64,000 nucleotides of DNA from Chitinophagaceae bacterium. Its GTDB lineage: Bacteria; Bacteroidota; Bacteroidia; Chitinophagales; Chitinophagaceae. Where the stretch lies: contig JADKKA010000019.1 in NCBI GenBank assembly GCA_016720745.1, forward strand, positions 62,001 through 126,000. The letters are read 5' to 3'. Made by a program: the position numbers and the translations under genes. This document shows, piece after piece, positions 42,105 to 51,124 of this stretch (the stretch's first letter is position 1; each line of letters opens with the position of its first letter). The notes beneath the pieces are model-generated. The model was not told where the DNA came from, did no database searches, and saw only the letters and a program-made list of their open reading frames with translations.

Positions 42105-45100
42105 TTAGAAGTCAAGTCCCATGGCTACATACCACTGCGGCTTTCCTTTGAATACTCCGTTCATCTGCCAGGCGGCATCTACCCGCATAAAATATCCCAG
42201 CAGGGTGCTGCGGGCACCGAAACCATAACCACCGGCAAAGGGACCGATTCCTCCGGCTTTCACTTTAAAAGTAAGAGGAGGGGAAACATAGGTAACGTTG
42301 GGCCTTTCGATTTTATCGTAAGCACCGTTCCATGCGGTTCCCAGATCTACAAACTGTACAATCTGGAAATTGCGGAGGAAGGCATTATTGATCGGCTTGT
42401 TAAACAGCGATGTAAATACCGGTACCCTGATTTCACTGTTGATAACCACGGCATTGTTTCCATTGGCTACATTCTGTTTGAAGCCGCGCAGGTTCACTGC
42501 CAGTGTCTGATAGGCATAATTGCCATCGGGATCAGGTTGGTTATTGGCATCGAAATAACGGAAAGAGCCGTCAGCTTTCTGGTTGCTGCCAAACATCAGC
42601 CAGTTGTCCACGCCACCGAGATAGTAAATCATTTTCTGATTTCCCCAGGAGAAATCCCCGGCTGCTCTTACTGCCCATGTAATATTGCGGTAAAGGGGCA
42701 GGTAATGTCTGCCATCAAATCCAAAATTGAATGTGGTTGGGTACTTTTTTCCGCCGGTAGACGGTCCGCTGGTTTTAATCCTGGCATTTACATCCATGTA
42801 CACTTTCCAGCGAAGACCATTCCAGATATTCAGTGTGGGGGTAATGGCATCATCATGCACAAATTCAATATGGCTCAGCAGGTATTTATCTTTAATATCT
42901 TCCAGTTCCAGGGAGAGTGGTGAAGTAAAGCTATTGGCCAATATCACGAGCTTATCGCTTCTTACGCCAGCATTGATGCGCAGACTTTTGATCTTATTGA
43001 AAGGATAAGTTACTGTAGCCTGGTACAGGTTAGAAAACTGTTTGGCATTGAAATCGCCCACATTGGTACTAACCGCTCCCGCCGCACTGCTGCGATAATA
43101 AGTAAAGCCGTAGTCAATTCTTTTCTTGAGATACTGGGTGGTGAAAACATACTCGTTATTCTCCAGGTCCGGACTGATCCGGAATCCGCCGGCGAATTTC
43201 CAGTCTTCCATCAGATCGGATGTGCCCACCCTGATGATGCCATTCAACGGATCACCATTGCTCAGTTGGATCGGACCTGCACCTCCGCCATAGGGCTGGT
43301 AACGGGTCACCAGTACGTTATTATTGAAACCGCTCACGAGGTAATCGTTAAAAAACTTCGGCGGACGGTATTCCCACACTTTTGCTTTTTTCAGCGTAGA
43401 TTCTTTGACGACCATTTCACCACTGACCACATTCCCTAGTCTGCTGGAATCGTTTTTTTCATCTTCAAACCCACTATTGAAAAAGTCCTTTTGTTTTTTG
43501 GAAAGGGTATCTGACTTAGGTGTGATCAGCGCTTCTTTTCTCACGGATTTCTTTTCCTCTTCAATCACTTTGCGCATGTACTCCGTTGGTCTGGCCGTAA
43601 TATTCCGGCGGCGCAAAGTGGTTTCATCCACTTTCAGGCGGTAGAGTAATTTGGTATCTCCCAGTTTTACCACTTCACTCACCATCTGGTTATCACCGGC
43701 TGTCCTGGTTTCCAGCATACTGCTTTGGTAGTTGGTCAGCGGGAATACATAAGATGAATCGTTGGTAATAGAAACATATCCCACGGAATCAATATCGGTC
43801 TTGCTCCATTCTTTGAGCAGACTGTCCACTTCTTTTCTGGGCGGGTTGCGAAGAACTTCATCACCGATAAACACCAGCGTATCCAGTCCGGCCCTTTCTG
43901 TAGTAAAGAAACCGGCATATCGGTTGTTTATGCCATTCTCATCACTCACAAAAGTAAAATGCGACTGGTTATACTGAGAAGGGAAACGGGCATTGCCTCT
44001 TTTCAGGTCGGTGAGTTTGGACAATTGTTTGAATTCGGATTTATTCCAGTTGTCAACCAGGTAAATATTAAAATGCTTACCGGGTAATGAATCATCACTG
44101 CTGGCTGCCAATGCAGAAGGGCGGTTGCTGGAATAAAGAATACCTGTTTTGCTTGGGAAGGCCACAAAGGATGGATCCAGGTCATCGTACACATCATTAG
44201 TGACCTGCTCGAATGTTTGTTTATCTATTTTGTACACATAGATATCTGTTTGTCCGCTGCGCACCCCGCTGAATAAAAGGGTATTATTATCCAGCATGTA
44301 TTTCATGTCCTGGATCTGGTCAAATTTTTCATCCATTACATGTTTCCAGAGTTTGGTCCGGTTGACCAGATCATACACAAAGAAATTGGTCTTGCCTTTA
44401 TCGTTATACAACACAGCCAGTCTGGTGCCCTTGCCATCCCAGGCCAGCAGGGGATAATTGGGGTGCAGGTCTGTTTCGCGGGTACGTACACCCAGTTTCA
44501 GCAGGACTTTCTTGTTCACAAAATTTTCCATCAGCACTACCTGGTAGCGGCCCTGTTTGTATTCGGTAACAGCATAGGTAAAACTGCGGGGAAGGGGATT
44601 GGCATTAAAGCGGATAAAATCTTTTTTGCCGATATCTTCTGAAACGGATAATTGTCCGCGTGGGGTATTTCTTCTTCCACGGATATCCTTGAAATAACGC
44701 TCCTGTACTTCCGTCATAAAGTTTTGCAGGAGTTTTTTGAATTTCATTTTGGCGATCTTATTCGACGCATTGTTCAGGTTGCGATAGATCCGGGAGAGGT
44801 AAAGGAAATAAGTAGTCTTGTTTTTTCCGTACTTGTCTGCAACGTATTTCCAGAATGCATGTCCAGCCAGCAGGGGTTTATCAAAAGCAAAATGATAGAA
44901 TGTTTTGTATTCACCATTCAGCATCACGCCCCGCAGGTCATCATCCAAACGGTTATTCCAGTTTTCGGCGGCGAAAGCGATATAGCCATCAGTGAGCCAT
45001 TTTGGTAAATCGAGCAGGGCCTGGTTGGCGGCAAATTCACCCAAGTCATCTCCGAAGAGCAGGTTATCTACCAGCACTTTGGCCAATCCTTCTCTGATCT

Positions 45101-45506
45101 GGCGGCGGAGATTATCATGATTTCCATCGAAGTAAACAATCATTTTATTATTCACCAGCTTTGTTACCCCGCCGGTATTCTGCCAGTCGATCCCCAGTCC
45201 GATATTGGACTGTTGCATCTCATCATAGTTGTTATATACCACGATATTGATGCGTCGCTGGGAACCATATTCAACAAATTCTTCAATGGAAGGAAGTTCC
45301 TGTTCGGCCACCTGGGCTACAAACTTGCCGAGGCCCAGTCCATCCTGACTGAAATAAGTATTGAAATTTTCGGTCTGGTAGTATTTCCATTTGAATTTCT
45401 GGTACTGCACACGGTTCTTTCCAAATTCAACGGTATTAACCTGGGCAGTTGCAGTTTGCAGCAGGGCAAGGGAACCAATCGTCAGCAGGGGAATAAGTTT
45501 CTTCAT
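42105..45506 (-). CDS. Large outer membrane protein: degenerate peptidase MA-like domain, TolB-like propeller, C-terminal barrel
   Basis: 1133 residues from the ATG at 45506 (signal peptide 1-21, ending TATAQ). Residues about 35-260 resemble the peptidase MA-like gluzincin fold, but the HExxH position reads REGLAK near 138-143 and the usual LPxWLxEG reads LPKWLTDG near 168, so the zinc ligands are lost. Residues about 290-560 carry TolB/WD-like propeller repeats (DLHPNYPLLAWDGKGTRLAV; DVYDDLDPSFVAF). The C-terminal third (about 740-1133) is beta-barrel-like, similar to the surface-antigen/BamA type, and ends in Phe. Function unknown; probably a surface-connected outer membrane protein. Confidence 0.8.
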   Translation of the reverse strand: MKKLIPLLTIGSLALLQTATAQVNTVEFGKNRVQYQKFKWKYYQTENFNTYFSQDGLGLGKFVAQVAEQELPSIEEFVEYGSQRRINIVVYNNYDEMQQSNIGLGIDWQNTGGVTKLVNNKMIVYFDGNHDNLRRQIREGLAKVLVDNLLFGDDLGEFAANQALLDLPKWLTDGYIAFAAENWNNRLDDDLRGVMLNGEYKTFYHFAFDKPLLAGHAFWKYVADKYGKNKTTYFLYLSRIYRNLNNASNKIAKMKFKKLLQNFMTEVQERYFKDIRGRRNTPRGQLSVSEDIGKKDFIRFNANPLPRSFTYAVTEYKQGRYQVVLMENFVNKKVLLKLGVRTRETDLHPNYPLLAWDGKGTRLAVLYNDKGKTNFFVYDLVNRTKLWKHVMDEKFDQIQDMKYMLDNNTLLFSGVRSGQTDIYVYKIDKQTFEQVTNDVYDDLDPSFVAFPSKTGILYSSNRPSALAASSDDSLPGKHFNIYLVDNWNKSEFKQLSKLTDLKRGNARFPSQYNQSHFTFVSDENGINNRYAGFFTTERAGLDTLVFIGDEVLRNPPRKEVDSLLKEWSKTDIDSVGYVSITNDSSYVFPLTNYQSSMLETRTAGDNQMVSEVVKLGDTKLLYRLKVDETTLRRRNITARPTEYMRKVIEEEKKSVRKEALITPKSDTLSKKQKDFFNSGFEDEKNDSSRLGNVVSGEMVVKESTLKKAKVWEYRPPKFFNDYLVSGFNNNVLVTRYQPYGGGAGPIQLSNGDPLNGIIRVGTSDLMEDWKFAGGFRISPDLENNEYVFTTQYLKKRIDYGFTYYRSSAAGAVSTNVGDFNAKQFSNLYQATVTYPFNKIKSLRINAGVRSDKLVILANSFTSPLSLELEDIKDKYLLSHIEFVHDDAITPTLNIWNGLRWKVYMDVNARIKTSGPSTGGKKYPTTFNFGFDGRHYLPLYRNITWAVRAAGDFSWGNQKMIYYLGGVDNWLMFGSNQKADGSFRYFDANNQPDPDGNYAYQTLAVNLRGFKQNVANGNNAVVINSEIRVPVFTSLFNKPINNAFLRNFQIVQFVDLGTAWNGAYDKIERPNVTYVSPPLTFKVKAGGIGPFAGGYGFGARSTLLGYFMRVDAAWQMNGVFKGKPQWYVAMGLDF

Positions 45507-45687
45507 AGCGTCTTTATTGAGCCGGGAAAAGGAGAATCGCATAAAACAGGCAGGTAGCTGCCGGAAACCGTTTTTTTTGTTTCCATTTTTGCTAAAAAGG
45601 AAGGTATATGTCCAATCCTCCCGCCCAGTTTCCCGGAAATCCTTTTTAATCCGTATAATCGTAGTTCTAAATTAAGGAAAACCATCC

Positions 45688-46332
45688 ATGTTATCTGTTA
45701 AGTCCTTCACTTTTAGCCCTGTCCAGGAGAATACCTACCTCCTTTATAACGAACAGAAGCAATGCTGCATTATTGATCCGGGCTGTTATTTCCCGGAAGA
45801 AAGGGAGGAATTAAAAACGGGCATTGAAAAGACAGGCCTGAACCCCGTTTTGCTGCTTAATACCCACTGCCATCTTGACCATGTTTTTGGCAATAAATAC
45901 GTGGCAGAAACCTGGAAACTGCCCCTGCATATCCACCCCAAGGAGCAACCGGTTCTTGATTTTGCCCCCCAATCCGGAAAAATGTGGCAGCTACCCTTCG
46001 ACAATTATGAGGGCACTCCGGTTTATCTGGAAGCAGGAAAAATGATCAAAATCGGGGAAGAAGAGCTGGAAATCCGGTTTGTACCGGGACATTCACCCGG
46101 AAGTGTGGCTTTTTACCATGCGGCTGGTGGCTTTATTATTGGCGGGGACCTGCTGTTCCAGCTAAGTGTGGGCCGTACGGATCTGCCCGGTGGTGATTTT
46201 GACACCCTGGCCAATAGTATCCGGACCCAGTTTTATACCCTTCCCGATGAGACGAAAGTGTATTCGGGGCATGGACCGGTAACAACGATTGGGTATGAGA
46301 AGAGGAATAATCCGTTTGTTAGTCAGTCGTGA
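45688..46332 (+). CDS. MBL-fold metallohydrolase (glyoxalase II-like)
   Basis: 214 residues. The metal motif is NTHCHLDHVFGNKYV near residue 54 (HxHxDH), with further ligands in FVPGHSPGSVAFYH near 131, IIGGDLLFQLSVGRTDLPGG near 150 and VYSGHGPVTTIGYE near 192. The GRTDLPGG sequence is typical of the hydroxyacylglutathione hydrolase-like group often called YcbL. The final residues VSQS and the TGA stop are encoded by an AGTC-type repeat. Divergent from the large outer membrane protein gene. Confidence 0.93.
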   Translation: MLSVKSFTFSPVQENTYLLYNEQKQCCIIDPGCYFPEEREELKTGIEKTGLNPVLLLNTHCHLDHVFGNKYVAETWKLPLHIHPKEQPVLDFAPQSGKMWQLPFDNYEGTPVYLEAGKMIKIGEEELEIRFVPGHSPGSVAFYHAAGGFIIGGDLLFQLSVGRTDLPGGDFDTLANSIRTQFYTLPDETKVYSGHGPVTTIGYEKRNNPFVSQS

Positions 46333-46585
46333 GTCGACCCCCATCCCCTAAAGGGGTGAAGAGAAGTCGGGAGTAATCAGTCGACAGTAGACAGTCATCA
46401 GTCTTCAGTCGTTAGTCATGAAGCATAAATCCGATGGAGAAAGCTGTTTCAACGATTAAGCTAGTACCGGTTCTCAATATCCCAATATCTGAATATCATA
46501 ATATCCCGCCTTCGCTAAAGCTATGACGGGCGAAGCAATATCCTACTCTCCACTTCCTAGCCACTCGCCACTCGCCACTAGCCTC
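46320..46585. repeat. Composite of three intergenic repeat families between convergent genes
   Basis: From left to right: AGTC-type units (46322-46420, interrupted by CCCCTAAAGGGG); GATATTGGG/GCCCG-type sequence in inverse orientation (46475-46545, with CCCGCCTTCGCTAAAGCTAT then GACGGGCGAAGCAATATC); and a CCACTCGCCACTCGCCACTA run (46561-46580). The left edge contains the stop of the MBL-fold gene, the right edge the stop of the flippase gene. Confidence 0.8.
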
Positions 46586-48095
46586 TCCCCTTTATCCATT
46601 TCCCAATCACCGGCATCTTCACCAATTCCTTCCTTTCAATCTGTACAACAAACCAGGTAAAAAATAAGAAGAGTCCCGTGGCCAGTCCGAGGTTGAACCA
46701 GTGATTGTCCAGGAAATAAACGGCCCCGCGATGGACACCATAGAGCAACACTACCAAAACAATATAGGCAATGAGTTTTTTCCTGGCATAAGGAACCGGG
46801 TAGTGTTTCTGTCCCAGTTTATAACTAACAATCATCATGAACAGATAACAACAGAAAGTAGCGATGGCGGCACCGAGATAATGCAGCTTTGGGATGAGGA
46901 TGATATTTAAGACAATCGTAATCGCGGCCCCGGCCAGGGTAATCATGGCTCCGGTGAGGTTCTTGTGTTTTAATTTATACCAGATGCTCAGGTTATAATA
47001 AATACCCAGAAAGATATTTCCCAATGCCAGCAAGGGTACTACCTGCAAACCTTCTACCCAGGCCGGTTTGCGGATGGCAGTAAAGAACCAGGCAAATACA
47101 TCAATGTATAAACTGATCAGCAGGAACATGAAGCAGCAGGCGATCACAAAAAATTTCATGATGCGGGCATAGGTACGGGGTGCATCATCTTCCTTGCTGC
47201 GGTTGAAGAAAAAAGGTTCGGCAGCCATCCGGAAAGCCTGGATCATGATGGTGATCAGCACCGCCAGCCGGTAAATATTTCCGAATATACCCAGTTCATG
47301 TTTGGCTTCCTGTTCAGGAAGGTCCACCACATGCTGGTAAATCAACCGGCTCAGCATATCGTTGATCATGCCTCCCATCCCTACAAAAATCAGGGGCCAG
47401 GAATAAGTCATTACTTTTTTCCAAATGGCTCCATCAAATTGAAAACGGATCTGTGAAAATTCTTTCCGGAGAATGATAAACGTCAGCACACTGCCACAAA
47501 TATTTCCGATCAGGTAATAGCCAATACCTGTGTTTTTATTGTACACAGTGCTCATGAAACTGTCGGGGTGATTCTGCAGGTATTTAGGCAGAATACCCAA
47601 AAAGAAAATTACCACAATAACATTCAGCAGTACGCCGGCGATCCGCGCAAAAGCATATCGTTTAGGCCGGTTTTCCTGACGAAGGCGGGCAAAGGCCAGG
47701 GTGCTGATGGCATCAAAGAAAATGATCACGGCCATCCAGGTGATATATTCCGGATGGTTCTCCAGATTGGCAGCCCTGGCAATGGTTCCCTGGAATAAGA
47801 AAAGCAGGGCTGTAAAAAAAATCGTGGAGCCAATCAGTGAAACAGAAAGTGTGTTGTAGAGTTTGGTGCGGTCATGATCCTGCGAAAAACGGAAATAGGC
47901 TGTTTCCAGTCCGTAGGTAAATACAATATTTAAAAAGGGAATGATGGCATACACCTGTGTCAGATCAGCAGTAGAAGCAGGCTGGGCAAAAAGCAGGGGC
48001 AGGGATAAATTCATCAGGTAGCCCAAAAAACGACTGGCAATGGTGGGCACACCATACCATAATGTTTGTCCTGCCAGTTTTTTTATGCCACTCAA
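46578..48095 (-). CDS. Polysaccharide flippase / MATE-type membrane protein
   Basis: About 505 residues from TTG 48095 (LSGIKKLAGQTLWYGVPTI), where homologues usually begin; the frame also opens at TTG 48158. About 12-14 hydrophobic helices run through the protein. The start pattern and the layout fit the polysaccharide biosynthesis (Wzx/RfbX) flippases that move lipid-linked sugars across the inner membrane. No polysaccharide gene cluster surrounds it; the nearest sugar gene is the GT2 at 34.3 kb. The TAG stop is inside a CCACTCG-type repeat. Confidence 0.88.
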   Translation of the reverse strand: MSGIKKLAGQTLWYGVPTIASRFLGYLMNLSLPLLFAQPASTADLTQVYAIIPFLNIVFTYGLETAYFRFSQDHDRTKLYNTLSVSLIGSTIFFTALLFLFQGTIARAANLENHPEYITWMAVIIFFDAISTLAFARLRQENRPKRYAFARIAGVLLNVIVVIFFLGILPKYLQNHPDSFMSTVYNKNTGIGYYLIGNICGSVLTFIILRKEFSQIRFQFDGAIWKKVMTYSWPLIFVGMGGMINDMLSRLIYQHVVDLPEQEAKHELGIFGNIYRLAVLITIMIQAFRMAAEPFFFNRSKEDDAPRTYARIMKFFVIACCFMFLLISLYIDVFAWFFTAIRKPAWVEGLQVVPLLALGNIFLGIYYNLSIWYKLKHKNLTGAMITLAGAAITIVLNIILIPKLHYLGAAIATFCCYLFMMIVSYKLGQKHYPVPYARKKLIAYIVLVVLLYGVHRGAVYFLDNHWFNLGLATGLFLFFTWFVVQIERKELVKMPVIGKWIKGRG

Positions 48096-48297
48096 AGGAT
48101 TGGAATTTTCAGCCCCTTCTGTTTTGGGCTTTGACAAAAGTAGGTACTGTACGGGCAAAAAACGAATCCTGATACGATTCTGATTCCTTCTTTATCCATC
48201 CATGCAACGCCTTCCTGCCCTTTTTTCGTCAAAGTTTTGCTAAAGATGGGAGACAGGCATTTATTGCTCCTGTATCTTTACAGACAAAAACGGTGCT

Positions 48298-48939
48298 ATG
48301 AAGAAAATGGGATTAATTGTTTCAGGTCTGCTGATGACGGTATTGTCATTCGGACAGTCTTATGAGGCTTCTATTCAGTACGACAAAAAGAAACAGCAGG
48401 CTATTGCCATTGATTTTGTATTCCAGCCACAGGCAGTGGAGAATGCCATCGTGCAAAAGCTGGCTAAAATGGGATATAAGCCTAAGGAAGAAAAAGGGAT
48501 ATTGAACCGCGACAAGGGGTTTCTGGTATTCAAGAATATATTCATCACCGATATCATGTCCGACCGGATGGATTATCTCATCAAGGTGGAACGCAAGAGC
48601 CGGAAGGAAGCAGACGAATCCATCATGTATCTCGTGATGCTGAAAGATGATAAAAATGCCATGGGGATAATGGATGCCGGGGATGTGGGCCGTGCCAAAT
48701 CTTTTCTCAATAATCTTTTACCCGAAGTGGAAGCTGCTGATCTGGAACTGCAGATCATTGCCCAGCAGGAAGTAGTGGCCAAAGCCGAAAAGAAACTCCG
48801 TGATCTGAAAGAGGAACAAACCAGTCTGGAAAGAAAAATTGCAGATAATAAATCCGGCCAGGAATCTACCCAAAAAGATATTGAATCACAGAAACAGGCC
48901 CTGGGCGTACTGGAAGGAAAACGCAGAACCAGCAATTGA
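48298..48939 (+). CDS. Secreted protein with C-terminal coiled coil
   Basis: 213 residues. A signal peptide (1-19, ending SFGQS), a soluble domain (about 22-140, YDKKKQQAIAIDFVFQPQAV, later YLIKVERKSRKEADESIMYL), and a heptad-like charged helix from about 148 to 208 (EVVAKAEKKLRDLKEEQTSL). No family recognised. Its stop codon is one base from the stop codon of the convergent peroxidase gene. Confidence 0.7.
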   Translation: MKKMGLIVSGLLMTVLSFGQSYEASIQYDKKKQQAIAIDFVFQPQAVENAIVQKLAKMGYKPKEEKGILNRDKGFLVFKNIFITDIMSDRMDYLIKVERKSRKEADESIMYLVMLKDDKNAMGIMDAGDVGRAKSFLNNLLPEVEAADLELQIIAQQEVVAKAEKKLRDLKEEQTSLERKIADNKSGQESTQKDIESQKQALGVLEGKRRTSN

Positions 48940-48940
48940 T

Positions 48941-49987
48941 TTACTGCGGCCTACTATAGCGACTGTCCTGCAGAAAGGAAGAATCCGTCAAAGTTCTTAA
49001 AAACCGGAACAGGTCCAGTGCCTGTGCATCCGACATACTGATCGGGCTGCTGAGTAAAGGGTCCAGCGTGGCACTGGTCTGAATGCCGCTGCGGTAATGA
49101 TTTATACACTGACTTAATGTATTGAAACGTCCATCATGCATGTAGTTGGAAGAGATATAGCAGTTCCGCAGGGTAGGTGTTTTAAATTTCAATGAATCCT
49201 GTCGGAGCCCCGTGATCCGCATTCTTCCAAAATCATTTAATAAAGCATCGACCGGTAAGCCAATATTCCGGAAGCGCTGATCGGTGAACAGTGGTTCGGG
49301 GTGACAACTGGCACAATTCGCTTTATAAAGGTTGTAGCCGTTTTGTTCCTGCGTAGTAAAACTCTCCTGTCCTTTCACCACTTTATCATATTTGGAATTG
49401 GCGGATACCAGGTAACCGATAAACTGGCTCAGCGCTTTTAAAATATGTTCGGGTCTGATGAATGGGGATCCAAAAACTTTTTTGAAATCCTCCCGGTAAG
49501 TTTGGTCTTTTTCAATTTTATCAATGACTCCTTCAAAGCTTTCACCCATTTCAAGATGACCGTTGATTGGCTGGGCAGCGGCATCTGTCAGGTTGCTGAA
49601 TTCACCATCCCAGTGAAAAGAATTATTCCAGGCCAGATTAAATAATACGGGGGCATTACGGAGCGTGTGCGAATTGTTTACACCATGACTGCGATCGTGT
49701 TCAAAAGTGCCGAAGCCGGCAATCTGCTGGTGACAGGAAGCGCAGGGGGTGAGGTTATCAATGGAAAGGCGGGGCTCATAAAATAAGCGGCGCCCGAGTT
49801 CAAATCCTTCCTTGGTCAGGGGGTTATCTGAAAAAGTATAGGCCGGTGTGGGAAAGCCGGTTGGAATGTCCTGCTGCAGCCGGGTCAATCCTTTTATTTT
49901 TTGTTCTTTGCGGCAGGCACCCAGCAAATGGGTGAGGGAAACAACCGTGATCAGCAATACCAGTATCGTCAGGAGACTATTTCGCAC
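48941..49987 (-). CDS. Di-haem cytochrome c peroxidase (MauG/CcpA-like), lipoprotein
   Basis: 348 residues from GTG 49987. A lipobox-like sequence (SLTHLLGACRKEQ, Cys about residue 25) suggests outer-face attachment. Two c-type haem motifs are visible: CASCHQQIAGFG near residue 82 and CASCHPEPLFTDQRF near 227. NAPVLFNLAWNNSFHWDGE and TPTLRNCYISSNYMHDGRF are the usual conserved surroundings. Members reduce hydrogen peroxide in the periplasm or modify proteins (MauG). No partner gene is next to it. Confidence 0.93.
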   Translation of the reverse strand: MRNSLLTILVLLITVVSLTHLLGACRKEQKIKGLTRLQQDIPTGFPTPAYTFSDNPLTKEGFELGRRLFYEPRLSIDNLTPCASCHQQIAGFGTFEHDRSHGVNNSHTLRNAPVLFNLAWNNSFHWDGEFSNLTDAAAQPINGHLEMGESFEGVIDKIEKDQTYREDFKKVFGSPFIRPEHILKALSQFIGYLVSANSKYDKVVKGQESFTTQEQNGYNLYKANCASCHPEPLFTDQRFRNIGLPVDALLNDFGRMRITGLRQDSLKFKTPTLRNCYISSNYMHDGRFNTLSQCINHYRSGIQTSATLDPLLSSPISMSDAQALDLFRFLRTLTDSSFLQDSRYSRPQ

Positions 49988-50028
49988 AGGGATGATTGAA
50001 TAGCTAAAATACGAAACCTTTGCCGCGA

Positions 50029-50445
50029 TCAGTACTGACCGGGTCTGAACTTCTGCCGGCCCGCCTTGATTTCGGCATTTTTCTTTTTCCAGTCCAGCCT
50101 TTTTTCTTTGGAAGCCTTGCTCACCCGGGTAGCAATCCGGGCTTTCTTTTTTACCAGGGCTTGTTGGATAAGCTCGTTTATTTTTTCCCGGGCATCTTCC
50201 TTATTCGACAACTGGGTGCGATGGGTTTGCGCTTTTACCTGTAAATAACCTTCCTTGCTGATGCGGTTGCTGAGTTTTTCTTTCAGGATTGTTTTCTGTT
50301 CTTCCGTCAATAATGCGGATTGATCAATATGAAAAGAGGCAATCACAGCTGTTTCCACCTTGTTTACGTTCTGTCCGCCCTTGCCGCCACTGCGGGTGGT
50401 TTGGTAGTTTATTTCGGATGATATGTCGGGGATAGGGGCAGTCAT
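50029..50445 (-). CDS. arfB: Alternative ribosome-rescue factor ArfB (peptidyl-tRNA hydrolase)
   Basis: 138 residues. The GGQ motif of release factors is in TTRSGGKGGQNVNKVETAV near residue 20, and the lysine/arginine-rich tail (KASKEKRLDWKKKNAEIKAG) that enters the empty mRNA channel of stalled ribosomes is present. It lacks the codon-recognition domain, as ArfB does. The ATG at 50445 is inside an AGTC-type repeat, which fills the gap to the divergent dtd gene. Confidence 0.95.
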   Translation of the reverse strand: MTAPIPDISSEINYQTTRSGGKGGQNVNKVETAVIASFHIDQSALLTEEQKTILKEKLSNRISKEGYLQVKAQTHRTQLSNKEDAREKINELIQQALVKKKARIATRVSKASKEKRLDWKKKNAEIKAGRQKFRPGQY

Positions 50446-50554
50446 CAGTCTTCAGTCATCAGTCATCAGTCTTCAGTCATCAGTCATCAGTCAGCAGTCA
50501 ACAGTCTTCAGTCAGCAGTGGACTGTAGACTGTCTACTGTCGACTGATAGTCTG
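50439..50554. repeat. AGTC-type array between arfB and dtd
   Basis: About 16 units of 7 bases, mostly CAGTCATCAGTCTTC-type on the left, turning into the complementary ACTGTAGACTGTCTACTGTC on the right. It covers the divergent promoter region and includes the arfB start codon. Confidence 0.85.
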
Positions 50555-50562
50555 TACATTTG
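50555..50562 (+). promoter_or_regulatory. Candidate -7 promoter box of dtd
   Basis: TACATTTG matches TAnnTTTG and lies 20 bases before the ATG at 50583, directly after the AGTC-type array. No TTG at the usual -33 distance. Confidence 0.45.
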
Positions 50563-50582
50563 ACACTGCAAAGATACAAAAT

Positions 50583-51036
50583 ATGCGAGCAGTGATTCAA
50601 AGGGTATCAAGGGCCAGTGTTACGATTGAAGGGAAAGGTCAATGCTGCTATTGGCAAAGGATTGCTGGTATTATTGGGAATTGAAGATGCCGATACGGAA
50701 GAAGATATCAGCTGGCTGAGTGGCAAAATTGTGAACCTGCGGATTTTTGATGATGCCAATGGGGTGATGAATGAATCAGTACTGGATCAGGGTGGAGATA
50801 TTATCCTGGTCAGTCAGTTTACCCTGCATGCTTCCACCAAAAAAGGAAACCGTCCTTCTTATATCAGGGCCAGTAAGCCGGAGATTGCGATACCAATCTA
50901 TGAAAAGATGATTCAGCAGTTAACTACAGATCTGGGCAAACCTATCGGAACCGGCATTTTTGGGGCCGATATGAAAGTGGAATTGCTGAATGATGGTCCG
51001 GTGACGATTGTGATGGATACGAAGGGGAAGGAGTAG
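50583..51036 (+). pseudogene. dtd: D-aminoacyl-tRNA deacylase with a +1 frameshift
   Basis: DTD removes D-amino acids from mistakenly charged tRNAs. The frame from ATG 50583 reads MRAVIQRVSRASVTIEGK, the exact family start, and then meets a stop about 16 codons later (near 50684). The rest of the protein, VNAAIGKGLLVLLGIEDADT to the end, is in the +1 frame and contains both active-site motifs, VSQFTLHAST and NDGPVTIVMD. One extra base, most simply a G near 50638 in GGGAAAGGTC, separates the two. A GTG at 50617 could start a version lacking the first strand. It may be a recent mutation, a sequencing error, or a tolerated frameshift. Confidence 0.9.
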
Positions 51037-51095
51037 GCAGTCTGTCAGTCTACAGTCGGCAGTCGACAGTCATCAGTTAGCAGTCGGGAGTCATG
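51037..51095. repeat. AGTC-type repeat after dtd
   Basis: CAGTCTGTCAGTCTACAGTC followed by GGCAGTCGACAGTCATCAG and GTCGGGAGTCATGAGTC-type units. It begins directly after the dtd stop codon TAG. Confidence 0.8.
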
Positions 51096-51124
51096 AGTCT
51101 TTCACAAATGTTCAATCTTCAATT

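Noticed and set aside
45507..48297. Polysaccharide biosynthesis locus around the flippase
   Set aside because: Only the flippase is present; neighbours are an MBL hydrolase, a coiled-coil protein and a peroxidase, so no sugar-synthesis cluster can be claimed.
50439..50554. CRISPR-like appearance of the AGTC array
   Set aside because: The period is about 7 bases with no unique spacers of constant length and no cas genes; it is a low-complexity intergenic repeat.
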